64,000 nucleotides of DNA from Scleromitrula shiraiana. Taxonomy: Eukaryota > Ascomycota > Leotiomycetes > Helotiales > Sclerotiniaceae. The stretch lies in assembly GCA_028455995.1 (NCBI GenBank), contig JABELC010000009.1, forward strand, positions 1,687,501 through 1,751,500. The letters run 5' to 3'. The position numbers and the translations under genes are program-made. Position 1 is the stretch's first letter. Every line of letters starts with the position of its first letter. The notes below the pieces were generated by a model. That model was not told the origin of the DNA and made no database searches. It was given only the letters and a program-made list of their open reading frames with translations. Positions 46,385 through 57,486 of the stretch are shown here, piece after piece.

Positions 46385-48588
46385 TCATTTCAAACCATAG
46401 TAGCATAGACCTCTCCATAAACGATCTAATATTACATTCGAATTAAAACCCCCCTCCTCCAAGTCCCACACCAACCAGTTTGCCGAGACATCTTTTAATT
46501 GGCTGGGGGTAGAAAGCTTCAAGTTATTTTTGCTTGCTCTTGCAAACCGAAATCCATCAAATTCTGTGGGAGATTTGTAGTTTTCAGAATCGAAACCCAT
46601 GGCGCGCTGTGGTATGCAGATCCAATTTCCTTGCATCACTTTCAATCCATTTGAGAACATAAACGGAGCAAGGGCTTTCCCCGACATGAAACTGCAATAA
46701 TATCAGTATAAATACAACTATAATGGGGTCCAAACGCATACTAGCGTCAGCATTGGTATATCGAACCGATTCTATCAAAAAACTTTCAAGTAATGGTCGA
46801 ACATCGCCTCGAAGAGCTTGGTCATGTGCACATGGCTCTCTAGCTTCTTGTCGTAGAGGCTCGACCTGCTCTGGGAAAAGACATAAACTTTCAATCGCAC
46901 ATGTTGCGGCCTATTCGTCCATTAGTAATTAAGGTCTAAAGTTCCAAATGGCGGAAAACCTACCAACGCAAGTTGATGTACGGATGCAAATCACACACTC
47001 ATAATCTCTCCTACCATTCTGTCAACTGTCCGTGGCTTTGCCCGTGGAAAAGTATCAATTAGCCATTGCATGACTTCCAACTACAGAAAATCTTGTCAGT
47101 GACTTGTCAATTGATATGTTGAACACATTGATACTTACCCGGTTTTCTCGGTCGAATTCACCTCTATTTCGCTGTTCTAATCGTTGAGCTACGATGGGAG
47201 TCAATGTATTGTAATCAATTTTCATCATTTTGTGCCGGCTCCAAATACTTGATGTCTGGTTTAGATCCGTCGACAAATGCACCCTTAGTCTCTTCTCTGA
47301 TTATATCAAACAACTCAGGTTGCAATAGCATGTACGAGAGCATCCAGAAACATGCCCGTCGAGAGTTGGTATTTATCCTGCAGATGGAGTTAATCATAAA
47401 TACTATCAACAAGATTGAGTAGATCTACATACCCCCATGTAACTGTCATCATCAAGATTGCTATCTCGGATGTGCTCAAATCCATACCTCTCATCTCCTT
47501 CTCCAGTGATTCAATAAACCAAGATGTGGTGCCTCTTTTCTCTTTTGGTGGCTGGAAGTATTTTTCTACGCCTGCCGTTACTCTGTGCTTTGCTTCGTCC
47601 ATTGCTTGGGATAAAAACTTTGGATATTGGTATAACACTTGCAATGTGAGATTGTCAAATTTGAGAAACTCTCATGTGATATCTGGTTCTAGCTCTCCAA
47701 GCAAAGGACCAAAATATGCTTTCATGCCTCCACGTACCAATAACTCGGAACACCAAACTTCCAATGGAAATACGGCTTCACGATCATTAAAGCTTCTTGA
47801 ATAATAGGCACATTTTGACATACTCTCCATATTAGGTTCTTATCAAAGAAGCCTACAAAAGAACCCCGAATATTGTTCAAATTTGTACCAGGCAACAGCT
47901 GGTTCTGATGGAAGTCTCGCGAAAATCTGATAAGTGGTTTGCGATGAGGATTGGGAAACAGCTCTTTCTCTGCTTTCGGGGTATCGAGCATACTTTTTAT
48001 AGTCTGTGGAGATGGGCCGAATGTTTCAATCAGCATTTTGATGAAGATTTCGAAGGGCAGTGTGGTCGTATTTTGGTAGGCTAGCTTGACATGATTGGTA
48101 TCGGTAACGGCGTAAATATTCTTTCCAGCTACCATGACTGCGTGAATCTCACGATTGGCAAAATATTCTCTGAGATGATGTTAGTCAGAGCAGAAAGATG
48201 ATTGATGAGGAAACAGAGATAAGGCACAAAATTCCTACCTTGCATAACTTAAGAGTCGATGCAAATTATTGAAGAATGCCATCTCATGACCTGTTTAGTT
48301 TGTTAGTAGTCACAGTAAACACCATCGGTAAACCAGAATTCTACCCAAGACTAGAAAACGATTAGCAAGATTGGTCGTTGTTAGGTATGACTTCTACTTA
48401 CTCGGTATCTAATATGACAGTTCTTTTGGGTCGCTAGGATAGAACAACGGAACCAGAGAGAATTTAATGAATCTCAAAACCAGTAGACTTGATACAGAAG
48501 CCACAGTCAATGATAGTAATGTGTATTGCTGATACACAGCATGCAGTGCTAGCTGCGATATATTTTCTACCAATGAATTTCGTAACAT
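46385..48588 (-). pseudogene. Chimeric, broken cytochrome P450 relic
   Basis: The 5' half (48,588-47,250) reads as a membrane-anchored P450: hydrophobic N tail, then FYPSDPKEL, a 6-nt microexon (48,345-48,350) giving PILGHEMAFFNNLHRLLSYA, and REIHAVMVAGKNIYAVTDTN, ending after NSRRACFWMLSYMLLQPELF. At about 47,250 it switches to text of another P450 type (YNTLTPIVAQRLEQR; LEVMQWLIDTFPRAKPRTVD), resembling ent-kaurene-oxidase/CYP68-like proteins, to the end (SPTEFDGFRFAR). Breaks: TAG at 48,409-48,411 where a Trp is expected (PYWIP), frameshift near 47,725, TGA at 47,672-47,674 where Arg fits, TGA at 46,991-46,993, frameshift near 46,685. The haem loop, including the axial Cys, is missing after NWLVW (about 46,447-46,475). 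It cannot encode an active P450. Splice sites are otherwise intact, so decay is recent. Confidence 0.8.
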
Positions 48589-49480
48589 GATGAAGAGTCT
48601 ACTTTGGTGATCTTGGATACTTAAAGTATGTTAATATTATCAATTATTGCTCATACGTTGAGGAGTTGAATCGAACTTCGGTATTCTTACGAATAAGAAA
48701 GTGAAAGTGCATATTGTTCATAGGGACTTCAATTCTATCATTCAAATTGTGCCTAGTTCAAGTTCTGGCTAAAAGAATCTGTTACGGAGAAGCATAACAT
48801 CTGCGCCGAAAAAGAACATCATGTATATGCAGCGGAAACTTCTACAAGGAAACACATTTCGTGAATTTTGGAGTGCGAAATAATGTAACATTGTTTCGTT
48901 TCATCAAGGAACTTCTAAATCAAGTCATGCTGACAATTAATCACCCGTGCAATACCCTGTATACCAGATGAATGAAGATCTTCTCGGGGTCAACAAAGCA
49001 AGTTCAAATTCAAAATTCAGCTTCCCGATATGGGAGCTGGATTGATTAAATGGGAAGTTGTAAGAAATACGAGAGGTATTTCAGACCTCTTGGCATCTGA
49101 TAGGCTCCTTCGTCTGTCCAATTTGAAGAATCTCTTGTAACGCCGTTGGGGAGGAAGCTTACACCACCCTACAGATATCAAAAACATCATTGTTAATGTT
49201 CTTGTCATATCAAAGTATAGTTTTCCGGGATATATTGTTCAAGTTATTCTGATATCCCGATGCGCCAAGAATGGTTGGGGAGGTCTCGGATATCTCCAAA
49301 CACAGCAGCTCGGGACCAAATATAGACCGTATTACAGACCTCCAATGCACATCTACAAGCAGTTGGCTGGATTCCAGCTCCTATCGCAGCTCGCAGTTTA
49401 TCTAATCTTATGTTTATTCTCAGCCTCTTTCACTTACTTGTTTTCAATTGGCATGTGTCACCCTACGGTATCACCTATTC
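48589..49480. other. Spacer 5' of the P450 relic
   Basis: Ordinary composition, no credible gene; short frames at 49,017-49,208 and 49,345-49,533 have no motifs. It would once have held the P450 promoter. Confidence 0.45.
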
Positions 49481-49489
49481 AGGGAAGAA

Positions 49490-50110
49490 ACTTTTTGCAC
49501 TATAATTTAAATTTGAATTGTATTATAAATTGATTTTCGAGAAATGATTTTACATATGCTTCATTATTTCTTAATTCAGCTAATATACTAAAACTAACTC
49601 TACATTCGTTTTATTAATAATATATTCAACTTGAACTTAAAACTAATATTAATATATAATATTAAAAAGTAGTATAAATATATTTTCAAATTCTATAATT
49701 TTTATAAAAAATTATCTTTGTTTTTTTTATTTTTTAAATTTAAATTCAATTTTAAATTTTAAATAATAAATTAATAATAAATTTATTTATATATATTATT
49801 TTATAGTATAAATTACATAAAATTTTAAAATTATATTGTAATAATCAATAAAGAATTAGAGAAATCTTTAATTAATAAAAATTTATATAGCTTCAAATCA
49901 ATAAATTTTATCTATAATTAATTCAAAGTTAATTTAAAATTAATTTAAAGTTAATCCAAAATTAACCTGAAATTTATCCAATATTAATTTTTGAATTTAA
50001 AGATTAATTTATATTATATAAAATTCAATTTTTAGTTAATTATAAATTTAATATATCGGTATTTGAATTTTTAATATATTTAAATATTAAAATAACCGAT
50101 TTCTTGAAGT
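49490..50110. repeat. AT-rich RIP-type island
   Basis: About 600 bases of A/T-dominated DNA between the P450 relic and the rhodopsin-domain relic, including a series AGTTAATTTAAAATTAATTT at about 49,926-49,965. No coding potential. Boundaries are sharp. Probably an eroded repeat insertion. Confidence 0.75.
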
Positions 50111-51329
50111 TTATTCAAAGAAATCATTGAATTCTATTCAGGTTGACTCTCTGAATAAGTGATACCATAGGGTCATTCAACGCACATACCGAATGCTCAG
50201 GCTGCATGCATTACATAATTCGATTTTCTGACTGTTGAACTTGAGTTGGATGCATCGTGTATATTACGAAGCGGCACAGACAGAACGTATTCATGGGGGT
50301 TGATGAAGAGTACACACTTTACATAATTGAGTGAGGAGAACGTAATTGCTGACATACTATATGCATACCACCAATAAGCAAGTTTTTAGGCTATTTTGTC
50401 AGCGTAGTAGCGAGGGTCTCACCTGCATTCCTTGTACTACATCTGTCGAAAATACACTGACTTTGGTTGGGTGCAACTGATTGCTTAGACAGGACCCTTG
50501 AATTTTGGTACATCCATCTGATGTAATTTGAAATATAGTACCTGGCTAGTCTTTCTAAGCGAGCGCCCCTTAGTTACAACAGGACATCGCCACATGGCTA
50601 AATAGACAGTGTATCTACACAATAGGTCCAAGTTTTGTCGAACATTTAGAAAACTCTCATGAGCTTCTTGTTTGGGAGATTGATACCTCTCGAGCTGTCA
50701 GTGCGGCGAAGATGATGTTTGTCGTGGGGATACTTATGATATGTGAGATAGATCTGAGATGCAATAATTCTCATACGCTCATACAATCACTGCAGTAGCA
50801 AAATTCAGATGTTCAGACCCCGATATTGATCCTCTCGGTGAATAGCAAACGAAATCTGAGGCATTTGCTCAAATGAAATGGTTGTGGAGAATAAGAGTAT
50901 CGAATAAGCATGTGGACGCAGGTGTCACCAGTATGATAAGCCCTTTGTTTCAAATAAGAGGCATCACTTTTAGTAGATTTGGCTTCTCTTATAGCAGGAC
51001 ATCAGTTCTATCTACCGCTGTGGACGTTTATGAAGAAAGCTTGACTGCGGTCCATTTCTATCGTTCGTTTTCTCCTTGCATTCTAAACGCCAAAATTAGT
51101 TGCAAATTCCACTATTCAAATACTTTGTTAATTCGACGACTCACAGGAGTCTTTAATCTTTCTCAATCCATATTCCTGAGCTTCAATATCATTGTCGATC
51201 ATTAAATCTCAAAGACTTGAATTATGGATGACTTGAAGTAAAACAGAATCCACCACGTAGCCTTTTGAGTACTTTTTCCCTTTCATGATAGCGTAACGGT
51301 GTCAAGTCAGCTCTAACCTAACATTACAG
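50111..51329. other. Spacer, no supported gene
   Basis: Normal composition. The 110-codon frame at 50,873-51,205 has no recognisable feature. The missing first exon of the downstream rhodopsin-domain relic should lie in the last few hundred bases but could not be placed; a good acceptor (ACATTACAG) ends at 51,329 with a CTAAC branch-like site before it. Confidence 0.4.
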
Positions 51330-52500
51330 ATCCTGATATCGCTGTTTTACACAATCGCCATTCTATCTGCAGTTTTCCGCACTACAATCCGAGTTCGAAA
51401 ATATCGCCGAATATTTATAGATGATGCATTGCTCATGATCGCCTGCGCGACCCTAACCGCCGCAACATTGTCGCCGAAATAGCAATGCCCGGACTCTACG
51501 TACTACAAGCTATGATGACAGACCCTGCAACTGCCACACCGTCCTCAATTGCAGCAGCTACAGCTTTTAGAAAACTTAACAAAGTAAATATTACTTTGAG
51601 TTGGGATAACTATCTTTTTTGTTAAATTTGCGTTTTTGTATTTCTTTTGGAAACTGGTTGATAAATTGCCTCGTCTCATTCTTTATTGGAAGATGTTGTT
51701 TGTGTTTACTCTTGGTGTGTTTGGATATTGTCTTTCGGAAGGATTTATTGATTGTCCTCCCAAAGGACCAGAAGCAAGTAAGAGGGAATGTGTTCGCTAC
51801 TCACTGGCTGTTAATATGCTAATGTGCGTTTAGTAAAATGCCTCTCCGACCCTTACTTGATCCACAGATCAGAGGGTATTGGTTCTTCAGCTATCGGGTT
51901 GGATATTGTTGCAGACATATTGAGTTAGTTTGTTCTGCTTTCCAACTGTTATACATGATCTGACAATCTCCAGTCCTCGCGATCCCCATCGGTATTCTTC
52001 ACAAAGTGCGACTCAATCTCCGCAAAAAACTAGGATTAGCCATGTTTCTCTGCCTCCAAATATCCATCCCCGCCGTCGCTCTGATTCGTGTAGCCGGTAT
52101 GAACGTCGATAACCACTGGGACAATATATGGGCGATATTCTGGCAACAGTTCGAAGCCTGTATCGCAATATCTATGGTATCGTTTACTTCTTTCAGATCC
52201 CTCTTCGTCAATGATAATCCGGAAATCAATCAGGATAAATCGATCTGGTATAGTTCAGTTGTTGAACGAGTGAGACATCGCAGAAGACTTCGTCAGGAAC
52301 AGAAAATTGGCCATTTGGTTTCGATTCCTTCGCCCACTTTGACGGGGATGAGAATGTTTATTAGAGGTGGTCCGAGAACGACAAATAATGATACTAATGT
52401 GACTCTCGAGACTACGTATACGTCTCATACCGAAGTGGCTAGTACTTACAATACCTTTTGGGAAGGAAAACTGAGCCAGGTCACTACTGCCAGTGTGTAG
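51330..52500 (+). pseudogene. Frameshifted fungal rhodopsin-domain membrane protein
   Basis: Recognisable pieces of a seven-helix protein of the fungal rhodopsin-domain (Pth11/SAT4-like) group: SLFYTIAILSAVFRTTIRVR with RIFIDDALLMIACATLT, then AMPGLYVLQAMMTDPATAT, then FAFLYFFWKLVDKLPRLILYW, SEGIGSSAIGLDIVADIL, and IPIGILHKVRLNLRKKLGL to IFWQQFEACIAISMVSFTSF. Two normal introns (51,824-51,867 and 51,924-51,973) join the last three pieces in frame. Two breaks are seen: a frame change just before TAG 51,480-51,482, and one extra T in the T-run 51,615-51,620. The C-terminal tail continues to TAG at 52,498-52,500. The 5' exon is not found. Family members are mostly uncharacterised membrane proteins. 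Sequencing error could explain the T-run but not easily both breaks. Confidence 0.7.
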
Positions 52501-52800
52501 TGTCCTAAAAGAACATGGTGTTATCCCCGAAGTCTTCGTCAGCCGATTCAGAAAGTTCAGAACTGGAGATTTGATGAAAGCTGTTAAAACTAAGGGTTGA
52601 ACCCGTTGTTCTTGTAACAGAAATTCTATTCCGATGCATATCAGCGACGTGGCTAGTGACTACTGAAGCGGGATTATTTTCAACTTCACTGGAGGTGTAA
52701 ATATATTCTATTGGCGTGTATTAATATGAGATGATATATTCAATAGCTATTAAACTCTATCCAAAATTATGCTTACTGTGGAGCAATGTTCTTCACCTAC

Positions 52801-54121
52801 TTAGAACATATTCAGCATATCCAAATGTGCACTAAAGCTCCCCCCATCTAACCTCTCACAAATACTAACACCTCCAGATACTGCTCCACCGAGAAACATT
52901 TTCCCACTTGTTGAATCATGTACCGTCTTCGTAACTGAATGTAAACGACTCCCATCGTCCTCCACCATCTTCACAACATTCCATCCCCACCCCTCACCCT
53001 CTCCCATCTCTCCTAATTTCATAATCCTAAATACAGCGCTTGGAACCTGAATTTTTGGTTCTTGTGGATTTTTCATCGCTTTGTGCAATACTGGAATAGT
53101 GGCTGCGTATATATCTCCAGTTTTATCGATACTGATGTCATTGATGGGATACGGCACTTGAATTGTATCTACTTTCTTCAATCGCTGTTGAGATTCCATG
53201 GAGAATACTTGAATTTGGCCCATGATGGACGATGGAACGTAGAGGAGATTATCATGACCTATTGCTAAGCCGTTGGGCTTTTTGAGATTGCTGGATTGGG
53301 CGATACCGCAGTTTTTGGATGGTGGGGTACAGTAACCGATACTTCCTCCACCGAGTATTAGATCCATATACCCTTGCTGGATGTTGTTAGCTTAGTTCGT
53401 GAAGATCTGGGAGGAATAGGTGAGTTATTACCGAAGTACTTTGAGAAGTATAAGTATTGGTGAACAAAAAAAGGTGTTCATCGACCCAAGCAATATGTTT
53501 TGGGTTTTCGATATTAGAATCAATAAATGTCTGCACGTGAGAGGCAGTTCCACTTCCTAGTTTCGTCGTAAAGTGTTCGATACTACTTTTCGATACCGGA
53601 TTGTCATTGACAAGCACAATGTGTAGTTTTTCCTTGTTGTTTGAATCCACTCGAATATCAAATCCATGAATATTGAGTTTTTTATCCTTGGTGATTCCTT
53701 TTAAATTTTGGGGTTGAATCCACGTCAAGCGATTCTTAATAGGACCAGAGCTACGAGTATCAAGAACCCCAAGACGGCTTGTCAATCTCGTTTCATTAGA
53801 ACTAGGTTATTCGATTAGTGATATTATATGATAATGACAAGAAAAAACATACCCAACTCCATTGCTGCTATCCGAACATGCCATATAAAGCATTCCACTC
53901 TCCTGATGCAACCACATATCCCTACATCCCGCAAAAGTCAACTCATCAACCTTCTCGCAATTCACATCGAAATTATAAAAAGGCTCAAGATCCCGATTAT
54001 AGCCCAAGTTTGTCAGAATAATAGACTTATAAATGAACTGATAAAATATCGTTCCAATGGCTACGCCAATCAGCGATAGACGAAAACCTACTCGAGCCAT
54101 GAACCTCCAGTTGATGAACAT
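52801..54121 (-). CDS. Paraoxonase/arylesterase-like beta-propeller protein
   Basis: Three exons, 54,121-53,853, 53,801-53,440 and 53,372-52,801, introns 51 and 67 bp, 400 residues. An N-terminal hydrophobic anchor or signal (VGFRLSLIGVAIGTIFYQFI, about residues 11-30) is followed by propeller text: CEKVDELTFAGCRDMWLHQE near the start, KLNIHGFDIRVDSNNKEKLH (central; the HGFD is typical of serum paraoxonase-like proteins), NPKHIAWVDEHLFLFTNTYT, and NLKKPNGLAIGHDNLLYVPS, whose PNGL/DGI-type Asn usually ligands calcium. By family these are calcium-dependent six-bladed propeller hydrolases acting on lactones or esters; substrate unknown. The second junction uses donor GTACTT and is the least certain part. 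No break is seen, unlike the neighbouring relics. Confidence 0.8.
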
Positions 54122-54768
54122 TAGATGAGAAAATTCAATGGATAGGATGAGATGATGCTATTCATAATATGTGTTCATTGCGCTCAGACTGAGTGTCTGA
54201 AACTTGGGGATTTGGAAATGCGCTATGATCTCTCGAGACATCTTGTTGATTTATGCCTGTGCATTCATCGTGAGGGTTCTGAGAATCAATCTGTCTTGTC
54301 TTTCTTTTACCTTAACTTCCATTGATGTGTTAAAGTCTCTTAAGTATTGGACGAGTATATCGTTTTGTCTTTTCGGATCTCCATGGTTGTTATGGAACAG
54401 AGGAGCGACAATCGGGGATTGTGGGATGAGTGTCCTATATTCATTTGATTTTTCGTGACTATCAAGAACATCTCTTCGTTGTGCAAATAGCATCGGCTTC
54501 TCCAATGTATCAATGATCACTTTGGATCTTCTCACGCTACATGAAGCTCTCAACTTCTGGCTGCAACGCAAAACGTGACATACTCCACGTGATCATATCC
54601 ACTGAGCTAGTCCCATATTGGATGCATACAAGTGCTGGCACGATCCACAAGACAGGGATTAACAACCCATAATATTTCAATATGGTCTATTGCCACTCCA
54701 CTCTTTATCTACCCAACTGTTGGTAACATTCAGCACATACTTCAATTTACAGCCACAAACCGACAAAC
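54122..54768. other. Spacer with possible degraded coding remnant
   Basis: A 106-codon minus frame (54,571-54,251) and, in another frame just upstream (about 54,655-54,555), text such as QYGTSSVDMITWSMSRF have protein-like composition but do not join through splice sites and end in stops. I cannot assign a family. It may be one more gene relic in this decaying region, or chance. Confidence 0.3.
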
Positions 54769-55821
54769 ATGGGGTATCACCTACCCATGTGTATAGACTC
54801 GCACCGTCTAAACGAAGAGGAACTTTTCGACTTCATTTCCGACTCTCTCCTCGACAAAGCACTAAAGTGTCGTAATGTATCAACCAATGGTACGAAAGAG
54901 GAACGCTGCAATCGATTAAGAAAGCACAATCGAGAACTATTTATCCATCATGTCAAAGCTACCGAGAAAGAAAACCTCGCAAATATAGTTCCATTTGAAT
55001 ACTTCAGCCGCTTTCCATTTGATATCCGCGAGCGCATTTGGAATTTCTCTTTACCTGGACCTCGTATCTTATGTGCTAGTCTTGAATGTCCACTAGATAA
55101 AAGCAAATTCGATAATTCTCGAATTGTATTCTTGAAGTGGAAGAACCCCCCAAATCCAGGTGCTCTTGGTGCCTGTCGAGAATCCCGACTTGTGGCTCTC
55201 CAACGTTACAAACTGATACAACCTCACGAAAGTGCCAATCGTGTGTATGCAAACTTCCCAGATGGTGATATTATCCATTTTGATTTTCGTTTTGCAGATG
55301 GGAGTTGGTCAACACCAGCTACTAGTATTGAAGTCCAGTATGGGGATCTATCTGTTTATGAGTCTGGGTATATAAAAATGTATAAGAGTGGATATATAAG
55401 AATGTATTTGTCAAAGGTACTAGAAGCTTTTGATGAACGGTTTGAATCGGTACAAGGAGCCACTATAACGTTTCCGGTTTTGCCTACGGCAATCGATTAT
55501 CTTCAAACGAAGTTTCCAAAATTGAAAAGGTTGTTGGTACAAGGAACTAATACGGTGCCATATTTTTCTATACCGGGGACTGTTCAAATTGGAGAACCAG
55601 CATTGTATGATAAGAGAATTGCTGCTCGCTTGAATTCTCTTGAGAAAAATTGGTTCAATCATCAAGGATCTAAGACGAAAAATTGCTGCCAATCAGCCCC
55701 AATTACGAAGTTAGTTGATGTTTCCATTGTTCCAAAGGTTGCTGAAAAGGATTGGATGGTGGATCTTTGTACAACTATTTGTAGGATAATCCCCCCAAGG
55801 TTAGTGAGCGAGCATGGCTAA
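54769..55821 (+). CDS. 2EXR-domain protein with N-terminal SAP-like motif
   Basis: Intronless, 350 residues. Residues about 15-50 (LFDFISDSLLDKALKCRNVS followed by TNGTKEERCNRLRKH) have the spacing of a SAP-type helix-turn-helix. Residues about 75-140 hold the 2EXR signature: FSRFPFDIRERIWNFSLPGP, then ALGACRESRLVALQRYKL. The remainder includes a short internal duplication SGYIKMYK-SGYIRMYL (about 200-216). 2EXR proteins are a large, mostly uncharacterised, F-box-like family in filamentous ascomycetes, often lineage-variable. The stop at 55,819-55,821 is followed by CTCC-rich DNA. Expression and role are unknown; the frame is intact and composition is normal. Confidence 0.8.
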   Translation: MGYHLPMCIDSHRLNEEELFDFISDSLLDKALKCRNVSTNGTKEERCNRLRKHNRELFIHHVKATEKENLANIVPFEYFSRFPFDIRERIWNFSLPGPRILCASLECPLDKSKFDNSRIVFLKWKNPPNPGALGACRESRLVALQRYKLIQPHESANRVYANFPDGDIIHFDFRFADGSWSTPATSIEVQYGDLSVYESGYIKMYKSGYIRMYLSKVLEAFDERFESVQGATITFPVLPTAIDYLQTKFPKLKRLLVQGTNTVPYFSIPGTVQIGEPALYDKRIAARLNSLEKNWFNHQGSKTKNCCQSAPITKLVDVSIVPKVAEKDWMVDLCTTICRIIPPRLVSEHG

Positions 55822-57486
55822 CTCCAAACCAGAGACCCCCGAGTTTATGACTGCTTGGAGGAGATAGAATGATCATACGACGAAGGGATCTATCTAATAT
55901 TGAGAACAAAACTCAGCTAGAGCCACTGGATAGAGATGAATTTACTTCTACCCTAACGACCAATAACACCGAAAAGTAAATATGTTATCTCAGATCTCAA
56001 CCCTAAGTGATTAGTAAAACTAATCAACCAGTCTTATCGAAAATAGCTCATAACTTAGTGTAAAACAACAAGAAAAACCAAGGAAGAGAGAAACAGAGCA
56101 AAGCATGACTTGGACAACTTGAAGATCAGAAAATCAAATCAAAATACATCAAATACATTTCATTCTATCTCATCTTATCTCGTGTGGCAGTCGAATGTAT
56201 CCATTTAATCACATTCCCTCCCATCCCATCAAAATCTTCTAAACCTCTTTTTCCCCACCCATTTACCAATTCCATCCATAATCCATCCCATCCTAATTCA
56301 CTAACCATCACCACCGAAAACCTTGAGATTCACACCCTCACATTTCTGCCACCACACATATCGCGCATACATTAATCCATTCTAATAAACGTCCCTCGGA
56401 CATTCCATTCCATGGGAGTACAAAAACATCCGGTCCGGTCCGAGCCGTACCGAGCCGCCCTCACACCATGCCAATGCCATGCCGGTAGATCTCTTTTTCT
56501 CTTTCTCCATTCACCCGCAGTGGACTTATATATTATTGATTTCTTCGCATCTGGCTAAATCGATTAATTAATACTATTTTCTACACTCACTCCCCTTTCA
56601 TAATTATGGGAACTATCCAGGTATTGGAGCTATTCAAATACTTAGTATGTATACTGCAAACTGTACAATATTCCTTCACATCCAATACCAATCACATACC
56701 AGTATCACAAAACCCTTCTCTCGCCCTTTTTCTTTTCCTTATTTTCCCACCCCATCCTGTACCGTCCCGTCCCGTCCCGTCTTCTCTCTCCTCCTTCACA
56801 CATCGCTAACACCCCCCCCCCCCCCCCCCCCCCCAGCCCAAGAAATACAATCAATACACCATCCAAATATATACACTTTCATTGTATTTACGCGATACCT
56901 ACCAAGTACCCATCCCCAATTCATCCGGTCTACTCGTATCTGCATGAATACATACATATAAACTTAATACGAGTAGACGGATAATTATATCTATCCATCC
57001 ACTCGTATATGCAGATATTTCCAAGACCTTCATATATCATATCATAATAATTATCAATATTGAAGGATAATCGCATAAGTGGAAGGCAAGTTTTATTTAT
57101 TCATTAATTCGAGCATCAAATTAACTACTAACTATTAAATGACTGAATATAAATCAGATTAAATAAAATCGCAAAACGAAGCAAGGAGAACTTGTATAAA
57201 TAAGTCTCCTTTCGTGTATATATATTTTAGTTATGTCCAGCTCAGCCTAGCCAAGTTTGATCCAATTACGTTCAGTGCCGTTTCAATGCCAAGTTATTCC
57301 ATCCTGTTCCATCCACTAATAAAATCATATCTCATCAAATTCGTAGCTGTATACGAGTAGCATTTTCCCTATCTCATTCCATCTCATGGCCTTTCCTTTC
57401 CTTTTGCGTTTCATCTTCCGCAGCTTACAGTAACCAACAAATATGCACAAGAAACAACCACACCATCTATCTACTCACTCACCCAC
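55822..57486. other. Pyrimidine-rich spacer
   Basis: No gene seen. Strongly C/T-rich on the plus strand (56,190-56,380 and 56,690-56,860), with CCATCCCATCC- and CCCGTCCCGTCCCGTC-type repeats and a 23-base C run. Probably holds the kelch gene's 3' end and terminator on its right side. Frames at 56,606-56,961 are repeat products. Confidence 0.5.
56812..56834. repeat. C homopolymer, 23 bases
   Basis: Uninterrupted C run preceded by CCCGTCCCGTCCCGTC. Such a tract can form G-quadruplex or triplex structures on the opposite strand and is prone to sequencing length error. Confidence 0.9.

Noticed and set aside
50873..51205. 110-codon frame as first exon of the rhodopsin-domain gene
   Set aside because: It has no membrane-helix pattern matching the family N terminus and no donor joining it in frame to 51,330.
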